Positions 7,458-16,623 of a stretch of 43,657 nucleotides of DNA are shown one piece after another (the first letter of the stretch is position 1; every line of letters begins with the position of its first letter). The DNA comes from an uncultured Rhodobacterales bacterium (GTDB lineage Bacteria; Pseudomonadota; Alphaproteobacteria; Rhodobacterales; Rhodobacteraceae). The DNA lies in assembly GCA_903845215.1 (NCBI GenBank), contig CAIMWI010000049.1, forward strand, positions 1-43,657, in the 5' to 3' direction. A program made the translations under genes and the position numbers. The notes beneath the pieces are model-generated. The model did not search any database, was not told where the DNA came from, and was given only the letters and a program-made list of their open reading frames with translations.

Positions 7458-8063
7458 CTACCACCAACCCAAATGCGCCCGCGTTGAACGCTCGCTGTCG
7501 TAATCCTTACCCACGATGCCACCCTCGGTCGCGTCTTGCAGCATCTGGCCCACTGTCGGCAGGCCGTGGCTTTGATCGCCGGCTGTCCATAACTCAGACC
7601 GTTGCAAAGCCTTGGCGCATTGCGGGTAAACCTCATCCACCGCGATCACGATCACGCTGCGTGGCAGAAGGGTGTCGCGGGCGAATCTGTTGCGCAGAGG
7701 CTCATCAACCGTCAGGCGTGCGCGCCCGTTGACGCGCAGGGCGTTGGTGGATCCGGCAATCAAAAACATCAGGCTGACCCGCGCGTCGCGCACAATGTTG
7801 CGCAAGGAATCGATGCGTTCGTTGCCCTTCCAGTCGGGCAGGGCGAGCGTGCGCGCGTCCAGCACCGCCACCACCGGCCCTGCATCGCCGCGCGGGCTGC
7901 CATCGGTGCCTTCGGGGCCGACAGTCGTCAGCACGCAAAACCGGCTGCGCGTTAGAAAGGCTTGATAGCTGGGTGTCAGAAAGGGTGTCACCTTGGCCAA
8001 TGCGGGCTTGGCGGGGGTGCCGTAATGGGCGTGCAGGTCGTCAAGCGAAGTTATCCAATCCAT
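7458..8063 (-). CDS. Pyridoxamine 5'-phosphate oxidase family (MSMEG_1061-type) FMN-binding protein
   Basis: A 201-residue split-barrel flavoprotein. The segments SRFCVLTTVGPEGTDGSPRGD (about 40-60), LALPDWKGNERIDSLRNI (about 72-89) and VSLMFLIAGSTNALRVNGRARL (about 96-117) are characteristic of the PPOX subgroup annotated MSMEG_1061-like. C-terminal ALQRSELW resembles the family's end. It probably binds FMN or F420-like flavin and reduces or oxidises a small molecule; the substrate is unknown. I start at ATG 8063 (AAAGG upstream); the frame extends to 8135 without conservation. The start lies one base after the stop of the tfoX-like gene, and it is the last gene of the plsC-tfoX-PPOX run. 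Confidence 0.85.
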   Translation of the reverse strand: MDWITSLDDLHAHYGTPAKPALAKVTPFLTPSYQAFLTRSRFCVLTTVGPEGTDGSPRGDAGPVVAVLDARTLALPDWKGNERIDSLRNIVRDARVSLMFLIAGSTNALRVNGRARLTVDEPLRNRFARDTLLPRSVIVIAVDEVYPQCAKALQRSELWTAGDQSHGLPTVGQMLQDATEGGIVGKDYDSERSTRAHLGWW

Positions 8064-8064
8064 C

Positions 8065-8397
8065 TTAGACCTTTGCTTTCTTGGTTTTTGGCTTGGGCTC
8101 GGGCAGATCTGCCGCCACGGCGCGCAAGGCGGCAATCACCAAATCAGGGTCATCTAGCGCGCCTTCGACGCAGATATGCGGTTTGGCGCCGGGGTAGGGC
8201 GGGGCCATGACGGGGTCCGGCACAAGGGCCAAGGCCCCCGCCGTAGGCTTGATATGCAAAAGGTCGTCGCAGACCAGCGCCACCACCTTGCCCCCCAGAT
8301 ACAAAGCATATTCGCCAAACATCTTGCGGGTGCTCAATCCAGACAGGTCTGACAGCGCATCGCTTAAATCCGTTATGGTTTGAGGGCGCGTTGGCAT
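8065..8397 (-). CDS. TfoX/Sxy N-terminal domain protein
   Basis: A 110-residue protein whose first ~90 residues match the TfoX N-terminal domain (PF04993): LSGLSTRKMFGEYALYLGGKVVALVCDD (about 18-45) is the core signature. The tail is a short Lys/Pro stretch (PKPKTKKAKV). E. coli TfoX/Sxy is a competence regulator, but single-domain versions like this are widespread and their role is not known. The ATG at 8397 overlaps the plsC stop as TGATG, and a GTG one codon earlier (8400) is an alternative; either implies translational coupling. The PPOX gene follows directly. Confidence 0.85.
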   Translation of the reverse strand: MPTRPQTITDLSDALSDLSGLSTRKMFGEYALYLGGKVVALVCDDLLHIKPTAGALALVPDPVMAPPYPGAKPHICVEGALDDPDLVIAALRAVAADLPEPKPKTKKAKV

Positions 8398-9119
8398 CAC
8401 ACAGCCAAACCCGCCTCGCGCATCAGCGCGTTGGATGCTGTCTCGACCGAGGCTTCGATCGTGGCCATAAAGTCCCCCACAGGCTGGCCCGGGGCGATCG
8501 GCGGCAAGAACTCGATCACCGCCAAACCCGGTTTGCGCAAGATGCCACCCTTTGGCCAGAAAATCCCCACATTCGTGGCAACCGGCACGCAGGTTTGCCC
8601 CAAATGGTGATACAACACCCCCGCGCCAACCTTATAGGGCAGGCTAACCCCCGGGGCCACACGGGTGCCTTGCGGATAGATCACCAATTGCCCCGGCCGC
8701 GCCGCACCGCGCGCCGCCGCCGCCTTCATCGCGGCAATCGCCGCCCCGCGTTTGCCGCGGTCCACCGGAATACAGCCGATCCGCAGGGCATATTGGCCCA
8801 AAAACGGCGCCCAGATCAGCTCTTTTTTCATGACGAATTTAGGGGCCGGCAGGGCCGAACACAGTATGATAATGTCAAAAAAGCTTTGATGCTTGGAGGC
8901 GATCAAAACAGCACCCTGTGGCACCGTTCCGCGAACCTCTGATCGCAGCCCCACCAAAACCCGCGCTGTCATCCGCACCCATGCACAATAAAAATGCACG
9001 GCTGCAAAGGCCGCTTTGCGACTGATAAGCGCAGGAATGGCAAAGACAACAGCCACTACGGCCATCATCAAATACATTTGCCCCAAAAAGATCAGCGATA
9101 AAATCCAGCGCAGCGGCAT
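8397..9119 (-). CDS. plsC: 1-acyl-sn-glycerol-3-phosphate acyltransferase
   Basis: A 240-residue membrane-bound lysophosphatidate acyltransferase that makes phosphatidic acid in phospholipid synthesis. A hydrophobic helix spans about residues 4-33. The HX4D catalytic motif is His77-Asp82 (KHQSFFD), and YPQGTR (148-153) corresponds to the EGTR acyl-acceptor motif, with Gln in place of Glu. ATG 9119 is preceded by AAGGA; the frame opens at 9233, but the extra 38 residues are proline-rich and not conserved. It is the first gene of a three-gene overlapping unit. The region upstream to 9315 holds no gene. Confidence 0.93.
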   Translation of the reverse strand: MPLRWILSLIFLGQMYLMMAVVAVVFAIPALISRKAAFAAVHFYCAWVRMTARVLVGLRSEVRGTVPQGAVLIASKHQSFFDIIILCSALPAPKFVMKKELIWAPFLGQYALRIGCIPVDRGKRGAAIAAMKAAAARGAARPGQLVIYPQGTRVAPGVSLPYKVGAGVLYHHLGQTCVPVATNVGIFWPKGGILRKPGLAVIEFLPPIAPGQPVGDFMATIEASVETASNALMREAGLAV

Positions 9120-9315
9120 CGGGCATTCCTTGTGGGGGTGGAGGGGATTGTCCGCCGTCCTTGGCACCAACATTGCCCAAGGCGCGGCAGGTTTCAACGG
9201 GCCGCGTGGCTTTGCCAGATAAGTCTTCGACAAATGGCGGCTAGGCCTTGGACAGCGCCGGTTTCGTTGCTACAGTTTTTCGCAAGACCGTTTAACCCCA
9301 TCGGGACGAAATGCC

Positions 9316-10038
9316 ATGCGCTTAGTGTGCCCTTCTTGCGATGCCGAATATGAAATCGCACGTTCGGCCATTCCCCGGTCGGGCCGCGAGGTGGAATGTT
9401 CGAACTGCGGCCATGGCTGGTTTCAGGCCTTCACCGACCTGCGCCTTGACGAAGCGGTGCTGAACGCCCCGAACGCGGTGCCTGCCAGCCCACTTTTGTC
9501 TGAACCAACGCGCCCGGTGGATGAGGCCGTTCTTGACGTGCTGCGCCAAGAGGCCAACCGCGAGGTGCAGGCCCGCTTGGCCGAGGCGGGCCGCGCGGGA
9601 TTGGAAACCCAAACCGAAATGCCCTTGGCCCTGCCAAGTGGCGGGGCAGACCATCTGCAGGCCCTGAAAGCCGCAGGCGATATGCCAGCCCCTTTCCAAG
9701 ACCCCCGCCCGCGCCGAGATCTGCTGCCCGCGATTGACGATGTTGACGCCGCCTTGCAAAGCGCGCCCGTCGCCCAAGGGCCCGTCGATGCTGCTGAACC
9801 CTTGGTCAAAACGCAGCCAAGCCCGATGGTGCGCGGTATTTTGTACCTGATATTGATCGGCGTGATTTTGTTGGCCCTTTATATCTTTGCCCCGCTTATC
9901 GCCCAAAAGGTGCCCTCTTTTGCACAGACCTGCGCCGCATATCGTGCGGCGGTGGATCATGGCCTGAACTGGGGGCAAATCCATCTGCGCGACGCGGCGA
10001 ATTGGGTGCAAGCTGTTTGGCTGCGACTGTTGGGTTAG
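9316..10038 (+). CDS. Zinc-ribbon domain protein with one C-terminal membrane helix
   Basis: A 240-residue protein that begins with an MJ0042-type zinc ribbon: Cys5, Cys8, Cys28 and Cys31 in MRLVCPSC...VECSNCGHGW. A long acidic and Ala/Pro-rich linker follows, including a charged helix near residues 72-95. A single transmembrane helix lies at about 174-196, and a short amphipathic tail ends the protein. The arrangement suggests an inner-membrane protein with a cytoplasmic zinc ribbon. Function is unknown; the family is common in Rhodobacterales. The ribosome-binding site is weak (GGGACG). It converges with the TIGR02302 gene; a 6-base stem CGCTTG/CAAGCG (10045-10059) lies between them. Confidence 0.82.
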   Translation: MRLVCPSCDAEYEIARSAIPRSGREVECSNCGHGWFQAFTDLRLDEAVLNAPNAVPASPLLSEPTRPVDEAVLDVLRQEANREVQARLAEAGRAGLETQTEMPLALPSGGADHLQALKAAGDMPAPFQDPRPRRDLLPAIDDVDAALQSAPVAQGPVDAAEPLVKTQPSPMVRGILYLILIGVILLALYIFAPLIAQKVPSFAQTCAAYRAAVDHGLNWGQIHLRDAANWVQAVWLRLLG

Positions 10039-10072
10039 GGGCCGCGCTTGGGACAAGCGGATCCCGGGCGGA

Positions 10073-12499
10073 TTAAAACAAGTCTAACAGCCGTTTGAGG
10101 TAGCTGCGTTCTTGATCTGATCGCCCCGGCTCTCCGGCGCGTTTGCGGATTTCGTCCAGCAGGTCTTGCGCACGCCGATAGACATCCTGCCCTTGCAACA
10201 GCCCGCGGTTGGGGGCCATTTGGGTGCCGTTTGCCCCGTCACGGCCCAAGGGGTCGCGTTGGGCTTGCGGGCCCGTTTGTTGGGCGTTTGGATCCGCCGA
10301 TTCTGTCTGATCCTGCGCCAAGGCATCGCCCAAGGCCCGGATGCCTTGGCGCAGCGTGTCAAGGGCCTGCGCCTGTTTGTCCAAGGCTTTTGGCAGATCG
10401 CCATCGCGCAGGGCTTGTTCGGCGTCTTGCATCGCACGACCCGCCTCGTCCAGCGCTTTGCGGCCTTCGGTCCCTTTGGGATCGCCTGCGCCGGGCAAAG
10501 TGCCGCTGCCGCGCAGTTGGTCAATCTGGTCTTTAAGGCCTTTTTGCCGATCTGCCAGACTGTCACCATTCGGTCCGCCATCTTGCAGATCGCGAAAACT
10601 GTCGTCGGACAGCTTTTGTTGATTGCGCAGGGTTTGGCCAAGATCTTTCATCGCCTGTTGGCCCGATTGGCCTTGGCCTGACCCATCGCCTTGGGTGACT
10701 TTCATCGTGTTCATCAGGTCGGCCAGTTGCTGCATCAGGTCTTGCGCCTCAGCCGTGCGGCCCTGTTGCATCAGCGATTGCAACTGGTCCAGCATGGCTT
10801 GCAACTGGTCTTGGGTGATCTTGGGGCTGTTGGGGTCGGCTTGGTTCGGCTCGTCAGGCCCTTGCGCGTTCTTTTGCGCCTCTTGGGCCATATAGCGATC
10901 CAAGGCCTGGCGCATCTCTTGCATCAGGCGGTCAATCTCGGCGGGGCTGGCACCGTTGCGGATGGCCTCTGACAAGCGGTCTTGTGCGCGTTGCATCGCC
11001 GCAAAGGCAGAACTTGGGTCGCCGTCCTCGATCAGCAGGGCGATGGACCACATCTCTTGCGCAAACGAGTCGCGCTTGGCGGTGTCGATAAGGGCGTGGG
11101 CCTTGTCCAGATCGGCGATCAGCACGCGCAGGCGCAGATAGGCTTTTTGGTCGGGCAGCAAGCCTTCGGGCTTATAGGTCAGGGCTCTAAGCACTTGGAC
11201 AACGCGCGGCGCATTGGCGCGGTTCCACAGCAGATCGCGGCGCATTTCCACGACAGCGGCGGCGAGGGGGTCAAAGAACCGCCGCCCGGGCAGAACCACA
11301 TGCAACGGCGCGGCGCTGGTCTTTTGGCCAGCCGCATCGGCGGCGGTAAAGGTCAAGGCGACGGGCAAATTTGCCATGCGGTCTTTCGACAGGTCATCCA
11401 CCAGCACCTGTTCGACCAAGGTGCGCGTCCGCGTCATGGGCAAAGGCAGGTCCAGCACCACGGGGGCGCTGGGTTCGGGGGCAAGGGTCAGGCCATAGCG
11501 ACGTTCGACGGCGGGCAGGTCCAGCGCGATTGTGGCCCAACCTTTGGTCACGCCGTAATCATCGCTGGCCTCAAAGGGCTGTTGGAAATGCCCTTCGGCA
11601 TCGCGGCTGATTTGCCCCTTGGCGGCAATGGCGGGCGGGGTATCGGGCTGCACGGTGACCGCCCAAGACCGCCCCCCCGCGCCCTCTATCGTCAGGCGGC
11701 CAGACTGGTGCAGGCTAAAATCCTGCGCTGGGTCCGATGCGGCGGGCACATCGGTGCGCCCTGAGACGGTTTCGGCCAAGATCAGCGCCCCGGGTGCGCC
11801 GTAAAAGCGCAGTTTGATGCGCGTGCCTGCAGGTAAGGTCAGCGCGGCGCCGGTTTGGTCGCTTAAATACAGCGCGGGTTTGCCGGTGTAGGCGGGGGGT
11901 GTGGCCCATCCCTCCCACGCGGGGCCTGCGGCTACCTGGTCCGCGCCCCCCGGAGCGGGCAGCGTGGCCAAGGATGACACGCGCCACAGCGAGCCGAAGA
12001 TCAAGGCCACCACCAGAACCGTCAAGGCCATATAGCGCAGCGCATAGGGGTCGCGGCTGGCAAGGCGCAGGTCGGGTTCCACGGCTTGCGCGGTGCTGGC
12101 GCGCTGGGCCATGCGGGTGCGGTGTGCGGCCCATAGGGCCTGTGTGGCGGGGTCTTGCGCGCCCATGGCCAGACTGTCGCGCAGGGCGGCTATGGGCTGG
12201 CCGGGCAGGGTTTGGTCCAACCGCGCCAATGCTTGGTCGCGCGTGGGTCGGCGAAAATTGCGCAGCGCGTGCCCAAGGCCCCAGATCAGCCCCACAGCCC
12301 CCAAGACGAGACCGGCCCAATCCGCTTCCAGCGGCAGATGGTCTTGCACCCCAAGTGCTGCCAGCCCCAACCCAAGGATCAGCACGCTCCACAACGGCCA
12401 AAAGGCCTGCGTCACCGCCTCGGCCCAAAGCCCGATCAGGGTTAGCCGCAGCGGCAGTGCGATCCGCTTTAGGGCCCCATCGGGCGTGGTTTGCGTCAT
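10073..12499 (-). CDS. TIGR02302 (DUF4175-type) membrane protein
   Basis: An 808-residue protein of the TIGR02302 family of alphaproteobacteria. Three predicted membrane helices lie near the N-terminus (about 31-50, 60-78 and 152-172). A large extracytoplasmic beta-rich region follows (about 175-430). The C-terminal third is very rich in Gln, Asp and Lys with heptad-like helices (for example QDQLQAMLDQLQSLMQQGRT) and repeated GDGSGQGQSGQQ-like linkers. It ends with RSYLKRLLDLF, the conserved terminal motif. I know of no assigned biochemical function. The start lies 13 bases after the lysA stop, so it is the last gene of argH-lipoprotein-lysA-TIGR02302. Confidence 0.88.
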   Translation of the reverse strand: MTQTTPDGALKRIALPLRLTLIGLWAEAVTQAFWPLWSVLILGLGLAALGVQDHLPLEADWAGLVLGAVGLIWGLGHALRNFRRPTRDQALARLDQTLPGQPIAALRDSLAMGAQDPATQALWAAHRTRMAQRASTAQAVEPDLRLASRDPYALRYMALTVLVVALIFGSLWRVSSLATLPAPGGADQVAAGPAWEGWATPPAYTGKPALYLSDQTGAALTLPAGTRIKLRFYGAPGALILAETVSGRTDVPAASDPAQDFSLHQSGRLTIEGAGGRSWAVTVQPDTPPAIAAKGQISRDAEGHFQQPFEASDDYGVTKGWATIALDLPAVERRYGLTLAPEPSAPVVLDLPLPMTRTRTLVEQVLVDDLSKDRMANLPVALTFTAADAAGQKTSAAPLHVVLPGRRFFDPLAAAVVEMRRDLLWNRANAPRVVQVLRALTYKPEGLLPDQKAYLRLRVLIADLDKAHALIDTAKRDSFAQEMWSIALLIEDGDPSSAFAAMQRAQDRLSEAIRNGASPAEIDRLMQEMRQALDRYMAQEAQKNAQGPDEPNQADPNSPKITQDQLQAMLDQLQSLMQQGRTAEAQDLMQQLADLMNTMKVTQGDGSGQGQSGQQAMKDLGQTLRNQQKLSDDSFRDLQDGGPNGDSLADRQKGLKDQIDQLRGSGTLPGAGDPKGTEGRKALDEAGRAMQDAEQALRDGDLPKALDKQAQALDTLRQGIRALGDALAQDQTESADPNAQQTGPQAQRDPLGRDGANGTQMAPNRGLLQGQDVYRRAQDLLDEIRKRAGEPGRSDQERSYLKRLLDLF

Positions 12500-12512
12500 A
12501 TCCTCAGCCGGT

Positions 12513-13778
12513 TCAAAGCCATGCAGGGATGCTATCGCGCTTTAAGATTTCGTCAAAGGTTGGGCGGGCGCGGATGACGGCGAAGTGATCGCCTTGTACC
12601 AGAACCTCGGGCACCAAGGGCCGGGTGTTGTATTCTGACGCCATCACCGCCCCATAAGCCCCTGCCGAGCGAAAGGCCAAAAGCTCACCCGCGCCAAGCT
12701 GGGGCAACGCGCGGGCCTTGGCGAACGTGTCGCCGGTTTCGCAAACTGGGCCTACCACGTCATAATCTTGGGCGGCGGCACCGGCTGCGGCTTCGATCAC
12801 GGGGACAATATCATGATGCGCGCCATACATCGACGGGCGCACAAGGTCGTTCATCGCGGCATCGACGATCAGAAAGGTGCGATCCTCGCCCTCTTTCACA
12901 TAGATCACCTCTGACACCAGCAGGCCGGAATTGCCCGAAATCAGACGGCCCGGTTCAATTTCAATCTCGCAGCCCAGATGGCCCAGCGTGCGCTTGATCA
13001 GCGCGCCGTAGTCCAAAGGCAAAGGCGGGGCCTCGTTCGAGCGGGTGTAGGGAATGCCAAGGCCACCGCCCAGATCAAGGCGGCTGATGGTGTGGCCGTC
13101 GGCGCGCAACTGTTCGGTCAACTCGGCGATCTTCTCGAAAGCCGCCTCGAACGGGGCAAGGTCGGTCAATTGACTGCCGATATGCACATCAATGCCGACC
13201 ACTTGCAGGCCCGGCAGGCTGGCCGCGAGGGCATAGACCGCGCGGGCCTTAGAGAGCGGAATTCCGAATTTATTCTCTTTCTTGCCCGTGGCGATTTTCT
13301 CGTGGGTTTTGGCATCGACATCGGGGTTGACGCGCAATGTGATGGGGGCGACGGCCCCCATGTCGCTGGCAACCGCGGACAGCGCCAGCAATTCTGGTTC
13401 GGATTCGACGTTGAATTGCCGCACCCCGCCCGTCAACGCCAAGCGCATCTCGTCACGGGTTTTGCCCACGCCGGAAAAGACGATGCGTTCGCCCGGCACG
13501 CCAGCGGCCTTGGCGCGCATATATTCGCCGCCCGACACCACATCCATCCCCGCCCCCAAATCGCCCAGCAGCTTAAGCACGGCAAGGTTGGACAGCGATT
13601 TGATCGCAAAGCAGACGTTATGGGGCAAAGGATCCAGCGCCTCGCTGAACAGGCGATAATGGCGCGTCAGGGTGGCGGCGGAATAGACATAAAACGGCGT
13701 CCCTACGGCGGCGGCGATATCGGAAATGGCCACATCTTCGGCCATAAGCTGCCCGTTTTTGTACAAAAAATGATCCAT
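12513..13778 (-). CDS. lysA: Diaminopimelate decarboxylase
   Basis: A 421-residue PLP enzyme (ornithine/DAP decarboxylase fold III) that makes L-lysine from meso-diaminopimelate. The PLP lysine is Lys60 in CFAIKSLSN. Other motifs are GAGMDVVSGGE, VGIDVHIGSQL, the glycine-rich LDLGGGLGIPY and, near the C-terminus, VGPVCETGDTF with the active-site cysteine. The chosen start at 13778 (MDHFLYKNGQL) matches the family; the frame extends to 13883 but enters the lipoprotein gene region. The ribosome-binding site is weak. The gene lies 88 bases after the small lipoprotein gene and just before the TIGR02302 gene. Confidence 0.96.
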   Translation of the reverse strand: MDHFLYKNGQLMAEDVAISDIAAAVGTPFYVYSAATLTRHYRLFSEALDPLPHNVCFAIKSLSNLAVLKLLGDLGAGMDVVSGGEYMRAKAAGVPGERIVFSGVGKTRDEMRLALTGGVRQFNVESEPELLALSAVASDMGAVAPITLRVNPDVDAKTHEKIATGKKENKFGIPLSKARAVYALAASLPGLQVVGIDVHIGSQLTDLAPFEAAFEKIAELTEQLRADGHTISRLDLGGGLGIPYTRSNEAPPLPLDYGALIKRTLGHLGCEIEIEPGRLISGNSGLLVSEVIYVKEGEDRTFLIVDAAMNDLVRPSMYGAHHDIVPVIEAAAGAAAQDYDVVGPVCETGDTFAKARALPQLGAGELLAFRSAGAYGAVMASEYNTRPLVPEVLVQGDHFAVIRARPTFDEILKRDSIPAWL

Positions 13779-13866
13779 CGGCCGCAAACCCCGCAAGTGG
13801 TGATGGCCGCAGCTATAGCAGAAGGGCGTTAGGGTGCAATTGCTGTGGGCAGGTTCAGCAAGGGGC

Positions 13867-14007
13867 CTAGTGCGTGACCCCAACCCCCATCGAGGCCGTG
13901 CCCGTTATGGTAATGCCCTTTGAGGGCGAGGCAGTGGGCGCTTGCGGCTGGCCTTCGGCCCCGCAGGCGGCAAGGGAAAGCAAGGCAACGAGGGCAAAGC
14001 GCGGCAT
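13867..14007 (-). CDS. Small lipoprotein (LptM/YifL-like by position and size)
   Basis: A 46-residue protein with an arginine followed by a hydrophobic segment and lipobox LSLAAC (Cys at about residue 15), then a Pro/Ser/Thr-rich 30-residue tail ending GTASMGVGVTH. ATG 14007 has GAAAGGTG upstream; longer frames are unlikely. Tiny lipoproteins between argH and lysA, or next to lysA/dapF, are known in many proteobacteria; the E. coli example (YifL, renamed LptM) helps LptD mature. Assigning that role here is inference from location and size only. It lies 34 bases after argH and 88 bases before the lysA start, on the same strand. Confidence 0.8.
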   Translation of the reverse strand: MPRFALVALLSLAACGAEGQPQAPTASPSKGITITGTASMGVGVTH

Positions 14008-14041
14008 GTGGCACCTTTCGGATGGGTCAGGCCAGCCTAGA

Positions 14042-15442
14042 TCACACCAAGGCGGCCTGCCAGCGCGCAATCTGGGCGCGCACCTGATCGGGCGCGGTTC
14101 CGCCGTAAGATTGGCGCGAGCGGACCGAGTTTTCCACACCCAGAACGGAATAAACCTCTTGGGTGATGCCGTCATGGGCGGATTGCATCTCGGCCAAGGT
14201 CAGGTCGGGCAGATCACAACCCTTCCCCTCGGCCAAGGCCACAAGGCGGCCGGTGATGTGATGCGCCTCGCGAAAGGGCAGGCCAAGGGCGCGCACCAGC
14301 CAGTCGGCCAGATCCGTGGCGGTGGAAAAGCCGCTGGCAGCGGCGGTTCTTAGCGCCTCACGCTGGGCGGTCATGTCGGTGACCATGCCGGTCATGGCGG
14401 CCAGCGACAGCATCAACGTGTCGGCGGCGTCAAAGACCTGTTCTTTGTCTTCCTGCATATCCTTGGAATAGGTCAGGGGCAGGCCCTTCATTACGGCAAA
14501 CAACGCCACCGTTGCGCCCAAGATGCGCCCGATCTTGGCGCGCAGCAGTTCGGCGGCATCGGGGTTCTTTTTCTGCGGCATGATGGACGAGCCGGTTGTC
14601 CATTTGTCTGACAGTTTGACAAAGCGGAATTGGGCGGTGGACCAGATCACCAGCTCTTCGGCAAAGCGTGATAGATGCGTGGCGCAGATGGCTGACGCCG
14701 ACAGGAATTCCAACGCAAAGTCGCGGTCTGATACCGAATCAAGGCTGTTGGCGGTGGGTCTATCAAAGCCCAAGGCGGCGGCGGTCATGTGCCGGTCGAT
14801 GGCAAAGCCCGTCCCCGCCAAGGCGGCAGCGCCCAAGGGGCATTCATTCATCCGCTTGCGCGCATCGGCAAAGCGCGACCGGTCGCGGCCCAGCATTTCG
14901 ACATAGGCCAGCATATGATGGCCCCAAGTGACGGGTTGGGCCACTTGCAGATGGGTAAAGCCGGGCATCACCCAATCGGCCCCCGCCTCGGCCTGGGCCA
15001 GAAAGGCTTGCATCAAGGCCGTCAGGCCCGCGATGGCCGCATCGCATTGGTCGCGCACCCACAGGCGAAAGTCGACCGCGACCTGATCATTGCGCGAACG
15101 GGCGGTGTGCAACCGCTTGCCCGGTTCGCCCACAATCTCGGTCAGGCGGGATTCGATGTTCAGGTGGATGTCTTCCAGATCGGTGCGGAAGGTGAATTTT
15201 CCGCCCTCGATTTCTGACAAGACCGTGAGCAGGCCTTCCCGAATGGCTGCCGCATCGCTATCGGTGATGATGCCGCAGGCCGCTAGCATGGCGGCATGGG
15301 CGCGCGAGCCGGCGATGTCTTGGGCGTAAAGGCGTTGGTCAAAGCCGATCGAGGCGTTGATCGCCGTCATGATCGCATCCGGCCCGCTGGCAAAGCGCCC
15401 GCCCCACATGGTATTGGCGGCGGGCTTATCGGATTGGGTCAT
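14042..15442 (-). CDS. argH: Argininosuccinate lyase
   Basis: A 466-residue enzyme of the fumarase/aspartase superfamily that splits argininosuccinate into arginine and fumarate, the last step of arginine synthesis. The start [17 protein letters not shown] and the family signature [16 protein letters not shown] (in the catalytic flexible loop) are clear, as are [15 protein letters not shown] and [19 protein letters not shown] blocks. A GGGGG site precedes ATG 15442. It is divergent from the TlpA-like gene, with only about 20 bases between starts. It leads the operon with the small lipoprotein and lysA, so arginine and lysine endings sit together. Confidence 0.97.
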   Translation of the reverse strand: MTQSDKPAANTMWGGRFASGPDAIMTAINASIGFDQRLYAQDIAGSRAHAAMLAACGIITDSDAAAIREGLLTVLSEIEGGKFTFRTDLEDIHLNIESRLTEIVGEPGKRLHTARSRNDQVAVDFRLWVRDQCDAAIAGLTALMQAFLAQAEAGADWVMPGFTHLQVAQPVTWGHHMLAYVEMLGRDRSRFADARKRMNECPLGAAALAGTGFAIDRHMTAAALGFDRPTANSLDSVSDRDFALEFLSASAICATHLSRFAEELVIWSTAQFRFVKLSDKWTTGSSIMPQKKNPDAAELLRAKIGRILGATVALFAVMKGLPLTYSKDMQEDKEQVFDAADTLMLSLAAMTGMVTDMTAQREALRTAAASGFSTATDLADWLVRALGLPFREAHHITGRLVALAEGKGCDLPDLTLAEMQSAHDGITQEVYSVLGVENSVRSRQSYGGTAPDQVRAQIARWQAALV

Positions 15443-15465
15443 GGTGGCCCCCTTTGCGAGGTGTG

Positions 15466-15999
15466 ATGCGGATCATTCGGGCTTTCCTTTATACGGCCTT
15501 TCTGGGTTGCGCAAATGTGGCGGGGGCGGGCGCGGTGGATCCGGCTTTGCTGACGGGGGCGATGGCCAAGCTGGTGCTGGAAGCGCCCATGCCCCTGCCG
15601 CAGGTGGGCTTGGTGGGCTTAACCGATGAACCCGCCAGTCTGGGGTCGGCCAAGGGCAAGTGGCTGGTGCTGAACCTATGGGCCACGTGGTGCATGCCGT
15701 GCCGCGAAGAAATGCCGTCTTTGGACAGGCTTGCAGCCCTGCGGCCCGATCTGGCGGTGGTGGCGGTGGCCACGGGGCCAAACCCGCTGCCCGCCATTCA
15801 CAGCTTTTTGGAAAAGGCGGGGATTCATACCCTGACGGTGCTGCGCGACCCGACCCAAGACTTGGCGCATCAGATGGGTGTGATGGGGCTTCCGGTCACC
15901 GTGATCGTCAATCCGGACGGTCAGGAAGTGGCGCGGTTGATCGGTGGCGCGGATTGGAGCGCGCCCGAGGTTTTGGCCGTGCTGGACGCCTTGCGCTAA
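15466..15999 (+). CDS. TlpA-family thiol:disulfide oxidoreductase
   Basis: A 177-residue exported thioredoxin-fold protein. An N-terminal signal sequence (about 1-23, [15 protein letters not shown]...AGAGA) precedes the domain. The active site is WCMPC with Cys76 and Cys79, and the cis-proline motif GLPVT is at about residue 144-148. TlpA/ResA-type proteins reduce or hold disulfides in the periplasm, often for cytochrome maturation. I use ATG 15466 (GAGG 4 bases upstream); in-frame TTG 15454 and GTG 15463 are alternatives. It shares its promoter region with argH, which begins only 23 bases away on the other strand. Confidence 0.9.
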   Translation: MRIIRAFLYTAFLGCANVAGAGAVDPALLTGAMAKLVLEAPMPLPQVGLVGLTDEPASLGSAKGKWLVLNLWATWCMPCREEMPSLDRLAALRPDLAVVAVATGPNPLPAIHSFLEKAGIHTLTVLRDPTQDLAHQMGVMGLPVTVIVNPDGQEVARLIGGADWSAPEVLAVLDALR

Positions 16000-16013
16000 C
16001 GGCGGGCGGAAAG

Positions 16014-16052
16014 GCGGGGGGCTGCCGCCCCCCGCACCCCCTGCGACAGGGG
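16014..16052. repeat. GC-rich paired-hairpin intergenic element, second copy
   Basis: Arms GCGGGGGG (16014-16021) and CCCCCCGC (16028-16035) form the first hairpin; CCCCTG (16038-16043) and CAGGGG (16047-16052) the second. The layout resembles the element at 3208-3263, although the bases differ. It lies between convergent genes (TlpA-like and DUF2087). Confidence 0.65.
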
Positions 16053-16056
16053 CGGC

Positions 16057-16623
16057 TCACGCCCCCCCGTCACCCCCAGTGGAGTATTTCAGCCTCGGTG
16101 AAATCAGGCGGGGTTGCAGGGCTGTGATCAGGGCGCGGGCGTCCGGCGGTGGGGGGCGTTCGAAGCGTTGGTAGGTGCTGACGTCGGGCGTGCGGGTTAC
16201 GAGGTGCAATTCACACAAGGTGCGGCGCAGAATGGCGGGGTCACCGAAGTGGTGGTGCTGGGTTAGGGTTTGGCTAATCTGACGCTCTGTCAACATCTCT
16301 TTGGGCAGGCGAGCCCAAAGCGCCCAAAGGCACAGGTGCTGAATGGCGGTGCGGGCGGGCCATGTGGTCATTTTGCCCGCATTGTCAAAGTGGCGCAGGG
16401 CTGCGCTGACGCGGGTGAGGTCGGGCAGGGCCTGTGGCGTGGGGGCGAGGGTTTGGCCCGCCTTTTCGCTGGCGCGCAGGTGTTGGAAATTGCGAAAACC
16501 GGCAGCTTTGGCGAGTTTGTTCAAAAGGGTCAGATGGCTGGGGGCTTGGCCAAGCTCTTTGGCAAGGCTGCGGGCATAGGCTGAGAGATCTGCGATGTGG
16601 AGGGGAATTGTGGGGCGGGTCAT
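16057..16623 (-). CDS. DUF2087 domain protein with a glyoxalase-related N-terminal motif
   Basis: A 188-residue soluble protein. Residues about 8-50 (AYARSLAKELGQAPSHLTLLNKLAKAAGFRNFQHL) resemble the short helical 'glyoxalase-related' domain that also begins with a DNA-binding-like helix bundle. Residues about 70-155 match DUF2087 (PF09860): GKMTTWPARTAIQHLCLWALWARL...TERQISQTLTQHHHFGDPAILRRTLCELHLVTRT. DUF2087 looks like a winged-helix DNA-binding fold, so a regulatory role is possible. The last ~15 residues (KYSTGGDGGA) are encoded within the start of the GC-rich intergenic element and are probably not functional. No partner gene is obvious. Confidence 0.72.
   Translation of the reverse strand: MTRPTIPLHIADLSAYARSLAKELGQAPSHLTLLNKLAKAAGFRNFQHLRASEKAGQTLAPTPQALPDLTRVSAALRHFDNAGKMTTWPARTAIQHLCLWALWARLPKEMLTERQISQTLTQHHHFGDPAILRRTLCELHLVTRTPDVSTYQRFERPPPPDARALITALQPRLISPRLKYSTGGDGGA

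Noticed and set aside
9120..9315. Possible missing ftsE/ftsX between plsC and the zinc-ribbon gene
   Set aside because: I recall ftsEX near such genes in some Rhodobacterales, but nothing coding is left in this gap and I cannot verify the comparison.
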